Below, piece after piece: positions 26,289 to 34,100 of a DNA stretch of 64,000 nt. Each line of letters begins with the position of its first letter. The first letter of the stretch is position 1. Under the pieces are notes generated by a model that was not told the origin of the DNA, did not search any database, and worked only from the letters and a program-made list of their open reading frames with translations. A program made the position numbers and the translations under genes. Source of the stretch: DAISIK01 sp036822055 (GTDB lineage: Bacteria > Verrucomicrobiota > Verrucomicrobiia > Opitutales > Puniceicoccaceae); NCBI GenBank assembly GCA_036822055.1, contig DAISIK010000007.1, forward strand, positions 42,843 to 106,842. The letters run 5' to 3'.

Positions 26289-26708
26289 ATGCGTATCCGA
26301 AAAAATAACGAAACTGAGGCCGAGGTCATGATGAGTCCATTGATTGATGCGGTCTTTCTCCTGCTCGTCTTCTTCCTCGTCGCTACCATGCTGAAAAAGG
26401 AAAAAAAGGATATCGATATCATCCCTCCCGAGTCGTCCTCCACCCAGCGATTACTCCCGGATGACGACCTCCTCGTTCTCGGCGTAAACATCGACGGAGA
26501 TTTTTTCTGGGAGGGGATTCCGGTCAGTCTCAATGAACTTCACCACCGCCTCCGGGAGGTCTCCGTGATCACCCCCGAGCGCCGGATTCGCCTCGATGCC
26601 GATTATCAAACGCCCTTTCTTCATGTCGTCCAGATTCTCGACCTCGCCCAGTTTAACCGGATGAACAACGTCGGTATCCGAACCTACGACCCGAAGTACA
26701 ACCGCTAA
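26289..26708 (+). CDS. exbD: ExbD/TolR-type protein, second copy
   Basis: 139 aa. Same layout as the previous gene: MRIRKNNETEAEV, then MMSPLIDAVFLLLVFFLVATML with the key Asp, then a periplasmic domain (LRLDADYQTPFLHVVQILDLAQ-like). The transmembrane segment is nearly identical to the first copy but the periplasmic domains have diverged (DADYQTPF against ADEQAPF), suggesting an ExbD heterodimer with two different periplasmic contacts. Paired divergent exbD genes are common in Planctomycetes and Verrucomicrobiota. Confidence 0.93.
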   Translation: MRIRKNNETEAEVMMSPLIDAVFLLLVFFLVATMLKKEKKDIDIIPPESSSTQRLLPDDDLLVLGVNIDGDFFWEGIPVSLNELHHRLREVSVITPERRIRLDADYQTPFLHVVQILDLAQFNRMNNVGIRTYDPKYNR

Positions 26709-26733
26709 GCCAAACCAGCAGGAGGAAAAACCC

Positions 26734-28686
26734 ATGATCGTACAAAATCTCAAAGAAAACTTCTTTAAGTGGCTGATCCTGGGTTCCCTGGTCACTCACT
26801 TGGTCCTCCTCATCGCCCTTCGCCCGGTTGCTAAAACGACTCTTGGATTCGATTCCGAGGCAGAAAAAGAAAGGGTAGCCCAAGTCAACGAACGAGAGGC
26901 TCAACGCCGCGAGATGGAACACCAACGGCGCCAAAAAATCCGCCTGCCTAAGGATCAGGCTCGGGAACTTATGGCTCGCGAAGAGGTGAAGCGCAAAGAC
27001 ATCCTCCGCGAAAATGTTCTTCGCCTCCGTGCGGTTCGCGACAAGGTCGAGTTGGAGCGACGCGAGGCTCTTGAAGAATTTTCCAAACGGACCCAGAGAG
27101 ATATCCTTCCGCACCAGCTTGAAAGGCTCCGCGAGGCCCTCGCCAAGATGTCTAGTGGAGTCCACCAGTTGGAACGCGAACCAATCCTGGGTGAAGAACC
27201 AACCGAGCTAAAGGCGAAGGTCGATGAAATGCTCCGAGCCGTGACCGATCTCAAGAAACAAGCCGAGTCGACCGACCCGGAAAAAGCCGATCAGGAGTTT
27301 CAGGCTAGAGCAGCAGAAATCGAAAAGATGGCCGAAAAACAGGCCGAACGGTTTCAGGAGTGGAAAGACCAGTACGACGGCAGTACTTCCTTTCGGGCCT
27401 CGGGCGCCCAGAGATTTGCTGAGGCTGTTCAAAAGCAGGCAGCCGCTCTCAAGGACGGAATAGATTTGGAAGCCTTTAACGCATCCCCGATCGACGAACC
27501 TTTTGACCCACCACCGCCTGCCTCTTCACCAGAAGGAGCTGCCGTCGCTTCAAGCGCCGATCTTTACAACGCCGCTCAAGATCTTGAAAACCAAATCATC
27601 GAGGCCGAACGGCACACCCAGGCTGCCGAACTTGCCACCGCTCAGGGGTCAACTTTTGATGACGGCCTCAAACGGTTGAGTGGAAACCAACCCAACCGTC
27701 CTGACCTCGGCCCAGCCCTCGCCGCTGCGTCCAGCGAATCATCCTCCTCGACTACCGGAGACCAGATTGACTCAGCGCATTCCGGGCAATCAACGGAAGC
27801 CGCCGATCTCACCGTAGGAGCCCTCAACGAATTCCGGGAGGCGATCGCTTCCGCAGTTAGTGAGACCAATGACATGCGTCGCCGGGCTGAACGGATGATT
27901 GGGCAATCCTCCCCCATCCAAAGACCTGATCCATCCAGGCGAACAGCCCATGAGGAATCTTCGCGGCATTCCCGATCAAATACCCTGGTCGATATGCGCC
28001 CCTTCCAATCCCACAACTTTGAGGGCGGTGGACGTGGGGCCGAGAGCTACGACATGGGTTTGCGATCCGACGGTAGCGGTCTGGGCTCTGAGATGCTCAG
28101 GGGTTCGGGAGGCCGTACCCTCCTAAGCCAAAACGTTGCCAAGGCAAATGCCCTCCCCGGTCGCATGCTCACTGACAACGCCATCCGCCAAGGCTTCCTT
28201 TTTCTCGATACCTGGTACATCATTGGCCCTTGGGATAACTGGAGCCGGGCCAACTTTGAGGTCGTTCACCCACCAGAGCAGAAAATCGATCTCGATGCCG
28301 TCTACCTCGACGGAAAATTCGCCAATTCGCCCAACCACCCTTACCACCGACTGCGCTGGGAATTTGTCCAATCCGATCGGATCGCCATTGAGCCTCCTTT
28401 CCCCACCTACAGCGCCACCTACTACGCCTACACCGAGGTATATTCAGATACCTGGCGGGACATGCTGGTCTCGGTCGGGTCTGATGACATGGCCAAGGTC
28501 TGGCTCAACGGAGACGTCATTTGGACCGACGTCGGCCAATCATCCTGGAATCTCAACGAAGGTTACCGAAAGGTGACTTTCCGAAAGGGGTTCAACACCG
28601 TTCTCGTCCGGCTCGAAAATGGACCTGCTTACACCGCCTTTTCCGTTCTCCTGACCCCTCCAGAAGCCCTTCAGCAAGATCTTTAA
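26734..28686 (+). CDS. TonB-position membrane-anchored coiled-coil protein with C-terminal beta domain
   Basis: 650 aa, preceded by one of the few strong Shine-Dalgarno sites in the window (AGGAGG at 26720-26725, 8 nt before ATG). Residues ~12-31 are a single membrane helix (WLILGSLVTHLVLLIAL). Residues ~40-250 are a highly charged coiled coil, ~255-490 are a Pro/Ser/Gly-rich linker, and ~495-645 form a beta domain with DTWYIIGPWDNW, HPPEQKIDLDAVY, VSVGSDDMAKVWLNGD and FRKGFNTVLVRLEN. That last pattern is a jelly-roll like the PA14 or sugar-binding domains of secreted planctomycete and verrucomicrobial proteins. It occupies the place of TonB after ExbB-ExbD-ExbD, but there is no TonB C-terminal domain. 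Inference: it transmits ExbB/D motor force to an outer-envelope or carbohydrate target. Confidence 0.78.
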   Translation: MIVQNLKENFFKWLILGSLVTHLVLLIALRPVAKTTLGFDSEAEKERVAQVNEREAQRREMEHQRRQKIRLPKDQARELMAREEVKRKDILRENVLRLRAVRDKVELERREALEEFSKRTQRDILPHQLERLREALAKMSSGVHQLEREPILGEEPTELKAKVDEMLRAVTDLKKQAESTDPEKADQEFQARAAEIEKMAEKQAERFQEWKDQYDGSTSFRASGAQRFAEAVQKQAAALKDGIDLEAFNASPIDEPFDPPPPASSPEGAAVASSADLYNAAQDLENQIIEAERHTQAAELATAQGSTFDDGLKRLSGNQPNRPDLGPALAAASSESSSSTTGDQIDSAHSGQSTEAADLTVGALNEFREAIASAVSETNDMRRRAERMIGQSSPIQRPDPSRRTAHEESSRHSRSNTLVDMRPFQSHNFEGGGRGAESYDMGLRSDGSGLGSEMLRGSGGRTLLSQNVAKANALPGRMLTDNAIRQGFLFLDTWYIIGPWDNWSRANFEVVHPPEQKIDLDAVYLDGKFANSPNHPYHRLRWEFVQSDRIAIEPPFPTYSATYYAYTEVYSDTWRDMLVSVGSDDMAKVWLNGDVIWTDVGQSSWNLNEGYRKVTFRKGFNTVLVRLENGPAYTAFSVLLTPPEALQQDL

Positions 28687-28687
28687 C

Positions 28688-30976
28688 ATGATATCCATCA
28701 GCCAATCCACGGGGCTCTTTTCAAGAAAGGAAGAGTTGCTCACCGCTTCCCTGATTACCCTTCAATACCAGGACGGACAAGAGTCCATCACCTGCCGTGA
28801 GCCTCTCACGGACGGTGCGATGCTCCGAGTCCCCGGAGCCCTGCTCGAAGCTAATATTCGCCGGACTCAAAATGCCAACGGAGGAGAGTCCCTTCTGGTC
28901 AAACTCGAAGTAATCTCCGGTCACGCCGACAACATAGCCATTGGGATTGAATGGGCCTTTTCCAACTGGAGCGAAGATCACTGGGTCTTCCTACCTGCCT
29001 GCGTCTATGCGGGCAACCGCTTCCCCCTTGATGATCCCAACCGCCGGGGGATTCCTTACGAGCCAGCTCCCGACCCGGATAATTGGATTAAATTGTCCAG
29101 TGCCCCTCACCTCACTCACGGCCCCGGGCCCAGCCGCCTCCAAGTCCTTACGGGTGATTGTTCAACTCCGGCTGTTGGCATCCTCTGTCCCGATCGTCAG
29201 CTGGCCTACCTCCTCCTCACCGATCAGGGAACCCCGCTCGGAGATCATGTCCTCGAAATTTCTGAATCCTCAACGCGCGATTCTGCCCGCCTGATCCTCA
29301 AAACCCCCGGAGTGCGAGAGGGGGGGAAATACAACTACTCCGGCCCCCTCTCCCAGCAACCAGCCAACCTGACCGTTGGTCAGAAAATTTCCCTTCGGGC
29401 AAACTTCTACGAGGTTCCCGCTTCAACTCCCGATCATCTCTACCAGCTTTTCCTGAAGGTCCGCAAAGACCTAGCCCCAATCCGTCGCCGGGTCGAACTA
29501 CCCTTTCGCACCGCCTTCAAACTGATCGAAAGCAAACACAACCGCTCGAACTGGGTCGAGCCGGACGGGTATTGGTCGGTCGGAATGCGCGAAAGCTCTT
29601 CTCAAAATTTTCAAACCGGCTGGGTCGGAGGACCCAACACCATCTGGCCACTCCTGATCTCCGGCGATCCCACCAGCTTTCACCACGCCCTCCGGGCCTG
29701 GGATTTCGTATCTGGATCTGCCACTGAGTCCGGTTTTCTGATCGGCAGTTACCATCAGGGCAAATGGCAAGATCCAGACCATCGCCCAGCTTACCTTCGG
29801 TATAGTGCCGACACCCTGTACTTTTTGATGAAGACCCTCCTGCACCTCAGGGTTGGTCCGCCTCATTTGGATCCTCCACCGGCCTGGATTAGTCTGGCCG
29901 AGGGGCTAGCCAACGCCTTTGTCAAAGTCTGGCAGGAAAGCGGCCACTTTCCTCATTACTGCAACACCCGCACCGGGGCTGTCCATCTCGGCGGAAGCTG
30001 TGCCGCAGCGCTCGCGCCCGCCAGCCTGGCCCTCGCTGCCCGTTACTTCAGCCGTCCCCACTACCTTCAAATCGCTCAAGCGGCTGCCCGCAGGTATGAT
30101 ACCAACTTTCTCTCCAAAGGGGTCACCAACGGAGGTCCTGGAGACATTCATCAAAATGTTGATAGCGAATCGGCCGCCGCTCTTCTCGAGAGTTTCATCG
30201 TCCTCGCTGAAGAGAGCGACCTCCCCGAAGAATGGATCGAGGCTTCACGACGCGCCGCAGCCTACTGCGCTACCTGGGTCACCAGCTACGACTTTCGCTT
30301 CCCTCCTGAAAGCACCTTTGGAAAGCTCGATATGCTCACCACGGGTACCGTCTGGGCAAACGTTCAAAACAAACATGCCGCTCCTGGCATCTGCACCCTC
30401 TCCGGTGCTTCCCTCCTCAAACTCTGGAGAGCGACCGGAGAGGCAGTCTGGCTCGACCTCCTCCGCGACATCGCCAGTTGCATCCCCCAATACGTCAGTC
30501 GCGAGGACCGCCCTATTCCTGATATCCGCCCCGGAAAAAGATGGAAAGTAATGCCTCCGGGCTGGGTCAACGAACGGGTGAATTTGAGCGACTGGGAGGT
30601 CCGCGGAGACCCCGAAGAGGAAATTGGGGTTGGCGAAATTTTCGGAGGCTCCTGCTGGTCGGAGTCCGCCGCTCTCAATACCTTCGCCGAGGTACCGGGG
30701 ATAATCCTCGACCTTGAATCTTTGGAAATAACCGTCATCGACCATGTCTATGCTCAAATCGAGCGAGCCACTCCCGGTGAAATTGTCCTCCAGGTGACTA
30801 ATCCGACGCCATTCGAGGCTGCCCCCATTCTCCTCGCCGAACACCCCGGGGAGCGCCAGAACCGTTGGCTCGGCTGCAACCCCCTCGCCGGGTTGCCCGC
30901 CCTTACTGTCCCCTCCGGACAAACTCGCTCCTTCTTCGTTTCAAGGCTCCAGGCCACTCGCCAGGCAATGCAATAA
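28688..30976 (+). CDS. Large protein with predicted beta-sandwich plus alpha/alpha-toroid (glycoside-hydrolase-like), unknown substrate
   Basis: 762 aa, starting 1 bp after the preceding stop, so translationally coupled. No signal peptide is visible. The first ~260 residues are beta-rich (VKLEVISGHADNIAIGIEWAFSNW split over strands; FLPACVYAGNRFPLDDPNRRG). The middle and C-terminal parts are helical and rich in aromatic and Gly motifs such as WSVGMRESSSQNFQTGWVGG, PAYLRYSADTLYFLMK, NTRTGAVHLGGSCAA and DIHQNVDSESAAALLES, a pattern seen in (alpha/alpha)6 toroid glycosidases and lyases. I cannot name a family or catalytic residues. Its place at the end of the ExbB/ExbD operon, behind a protein with a possible carbohydrate-binding domain, suggests a glycan-related role. 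Confidence 0.65.
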   Translation: MISISQSTGLFSRKEELLTASLITLQYQDGQESITCREPLTDGAMLRVPGALLEANIRRTQNANGGESLLVKLEVISGHADNIAIGIEWAFSNWSEDHWVFLPACVYAGNRFPLDDPNRRGIPYEPAPDPDNWIKLSSAPHLTHGPGPSRLQVLTGDCSTPAVGILCPDRQLAYLLLTDQGTPLGDHVLEISESSTRDSARLILKTPGVREGGKYNYSGPLSQQPANLTVGQKISLRANFYEVPASTPDHLYQLFLKVRKDLAPIRRRVELPFRTAFKLIESKHNRSNWVEPDGYWSVGMRESSSQNFQTGWVGGPNTIWPLLISGDPTSFHHALRAWDFVSGSATESGFLIGSYHQGKWQDPDHRPAYLRYSADTLYFLMKTLLHLRVGPPHLDPPPAWISLAEGLANAFVKVWQESGHFPHYCNTRTGAVHLGGSCAAALAPASLALAARYFSRPHYLQIAQAAARRYDTNFLSKGVTNGGPGDIHQNVDSESAAALLESFIVLAEESDLPEEWIEASRRAAAYCATWVTSYDFRFPPESTFGKLDMLTTGTVWANVQNKHAAPGICTLSGASLLKLWRATGEAVWLDLLRDIASCIPQYVSREDRPIPDIRPGKRWKVMPPGWVNERVNLSDWEVRGDPEEEIGVGEIFGGSCWSESAALNTFAEVPGIILDLESLEITVIDHVYAQIERATPGEIVLQVTNPTPFEAAPILLAEHPGERQNRWLGCNPLAGLPALTVPSGQTRSFFVSRLQATRQAMQ

Positions 30977-31038
30977 CGCTGAACATCTCTTCTCGGTTCA
31001 AACATCGCCAGAACCACCCACCCGGCCAAACCAGAATT

Positions 31039-31079
31039 ACCACCCCGCCGATTGGGTGGTCCTCCACCCTGCCGGTGGA
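31039..31079 (+). promoter_or_regulatory. Alternately pairing hairpins (attenuator-like) in the uvrA leader
   Basis: Four segments follow one another: 1 ACCACCC (31039-31045), 2 GGGTGGT (31054-31060), 3 CCACCC (31064-31069), 4 GGTGGA (31074-31079). Segment 1 pairs perfectly with 2 (7 bp, 8-nt loop), 2 with 3 (6 bp, 4-nt loop) and TCCACC (31063-31068) with 4 (6 bp, 5-nt loop). The three hairpins exclude one another in chain fashion, as in attenuators. A TTGACA hexamer follows at 31082-31087 but has no good -10 partner. No T-run follows segment 4, so classical intrinsic termination is not shown; a Rho-dependent or translational mechanism is possible. Confidence 0.4.
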
Positions 31080-31133
31080 CTTTGACAGCTCGAGCAACCT
31101 TGCAAAAGCGTCTGGAAAACACTTCTTCAGAGT

Positions 31134-34100
31134 GTGCCAAAGTCCATCCCAGCAATCCGCCTCAAAGGTGTCCGTCAAAACAACCTCAAGGGCTTCGACC
31201 TTGAGATTCCCCTCGGGAAGCTGACGCTGGTCACCGGACTCAGCGGAACCGGAAAATCCTCCCTCGTCTTCGAAACCCTCCACGCGGAGGGCCAGCGCCG
31301 CTACGTCGAGACCTTCAGCGCCTACACCAGGCAGTTCCTCGAAATCCTTGAACGCCCCGAAGTCGATTCGATCGAGAACATCCATCCGTCCATCGCTATC
31401 GAACAAACCAATTCGGTCAAAACCACCCGCTCCACCGTCGGGACGATGACCGAGCTCAACGACTACTTCAGGGTCTGGTTCTCTCACGTCGCCACCCTCC
31501 ATGATCCCCTCTCCGGAGAACCGATCCAGGACGATTCCCCCCAGCGAATTGCCGACCAGCTTTCCACTATCCCGGAAAAAACCCTTCTCATTACTTTTCA
31601 AGTACCGATCCCCAAAAACCTCCAGCGCTCCGAGGTGATAGATGCCCTAACGGGCCAGGGATACACCAGAGGCTTGGTTGAGGGCTCGGTGCTCCGCCTC
31701 GAGCAAATGCTCACTTTGCCCCAAAGCTTCGATCATATCTACGTCATCCAGGACCGCGTCACCAACCAGGCATCCTCCCGCTCCCGCATTCTCGAGTCCC
31801 TCGAGGCCGCCTACCGTTATGGAAAGGATCGTATCCATATTTTTGATACAAACGTAAATCTGATCGCTTCTTTTACCCGCGGACTGGTCTCCCCCGTCAA
31901 CCGCAGAAAATTTCACGCCCCCACTCCAGCCCGCTTTTCCTTTAATTCCCCTCTCGGAGCCTGCCCCACCTGCCGGGGCTTTGGCCGAATCATCTCCATC
32001 GATCCCAAACTTGTCATTCCCGACCCCCGTCTCAGCATCAATCAGGGAGCCATCCGCCCCTTCCAGGGGCAGGTTTACAGCGAGTGCCTGCGCGACCTTC
32101 GACGGCATGCCCTCGACGCCGGGATCGACCTCCACCTTCCCTGGGAGGAGCTTTCCCCCGAGAACCAGAACTGGGTCTGGAACGGAGATCCAGGCTACCC
32201 CCAAGATGCCCGCGAAGACGAAGCCTGGAAGTACACGTGGTACGGAATTAAGCGGTTCTTCGAATGGTTGGAGAAAAACACCTACAAGATGCATGTCAGG
32301 GTTTTCCTTTCAAAATTTCGCGCCTACCACTCCTGTCCCTCCTGCGGGGGAGCCCGTCTCAATGAGGAAGCCCTCTGCTGGAAGTGGCAGGGCTATCGCC
32401 TTCCCGACCTCTTTGATCTTCCAATCAGCGAACTCAAGAAAATCTTCGACCAGGTCGAGGTTTCTTCCTCCGATCCCCGCCTCGCCGCTGCCACTCGGGG
32501 CATCATCTCCCGCCTGGGATTTCTCAACCACGTCGATCTCGGCTACCTGACCCTTAACCGCCCCTCCCGCACCCTCAGTGGAGGGGAGACCCAGCGCGTG
32601 AACCTCACCTCCAGCCTCGGTGCCTCGGTGGTAGATACCCTCTTCGTCCTCGATGAGCCGTCCATCGGGCTTCACCCACGCGATGTCCACCGCGTCAACA
32701 AGATCCTTCGCGCCCTGGTTGATCAGGGAAATACCGTCGTCGTCGTCGAGCATGACGAATCCGTCATGCGGATTGCCGATCACCTGATCGAGTTGGGCCC
32801 CCAGCCCGGTGACAATGGGGGCGAGGTCGTTTTCACCGGTTCCCTCAGCCAAATGCTGCGCTCGCGCAAAAGCCTGACCGGTGCCTACCTCAGTGGCCGC
32901 CGCCAGATCGAGCCACCCCGGCATGCTCCCCCGTCCCCAGTCGGCGCCGTCATCATCGAAAACGCCTCCAAACACAACCTCCACAACCTCTCCACCCGCC
33001 TCCCACTCGGGCAGCTCGTTGGCATTGCCGGGGTTTCCGGTTCCGGCAAGAGCACCTTCATGGAATCCGTCCTTTACGGCGGACTCCTCCGCATGCGCGG
33101 GGAACCCGTTGAGAATCCAGCCGAGATTGAGCGGATCGAAATCGAGGGTTCCATCGGAGCACTCGATCGGGTCGATCAATCAACCGTCTCTAAAACACCC
33201 CGCTCGAACCCCGCCATCTATTCCGGTGCCTGGGAGGAGATCCGAAAGCAGCTGGCCGCCACCGAGGGCGCCAAAGCCTCAGGCCTTGGACCCGGACATT
33301 TCTCTTTCAACAGTGGCGATGGTCGCTGCCCGAACTGCGACGGTCTCGGTGCCATCAAGACGGAAATGCAGTTCCTCGCCGATATCTACACGCCTTGCCC
33401 GGTTTGCAATGGTCGGCGTTTCCGCGAGGAGATCCTCGCCATTGAGTGGCAGGGTTTGACGGTCGATAAAATTCTCGAGCTCGATATCAACACAGCTCTT
33501 CTGAAATTCGCTGGTGAGAAAAAAATCCTCGCCGCCCTCCAACCCCTCGCCGACGTTGGTCTCGGCTACCTTCGCCTCGGGCAACCCCTCAACACCCTTT
33601 CCGGTGGAGAATCCCAGCGTCTCAAACTGGTCCGCTACCTCGCTGGTATCAGCAAACAGGATACCGGTGCGCTGCTGCTCCTCGACGAGCCAACCACTGG
33701 CCTGCATCGCGACGACGTGGGACGTCTCATTGCGGTCCTCCGCTCCCTCGTTCAACAAGGGCACTCCATTGTCGTCGTTGAGCACCAGTCGGATGTCCTT
33801 CGCGCCTGTGACTGGATCATCGAATTTGGCCCCGAAGCCGGGGCCAGGGGAGGCAGGATTGTAGCAGCTGGTCCCCCTTCGACCCTTGCCTTGGGAAATA
33901 CCGCCACCGCTCCCTATCTCCGGGACTTCACCCCCGAAGAGGACTCCTCTTTCGCCGAACAAGCCGCCGAAGATCCGATTCTCTACGCTGCCGCCACCCG
34001 CCACGAGCCCGTCCTCCGCATCGAAGGTGCCCGCGAGCACAACCTCAAGAATGTAAGCACCTCAATCAAGCACGGCAGCCTCACCGTCATCACCGGCGTC

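Noticed and set aside
31082..31087. TTGACA immediately after the hairpin chain ahead of uvrA
   Set aside because: It is a perfect -35 hexamer, but the -10 region at standard spacing (AAAAGC) is poor, so it is only mentioned as part of the leader.
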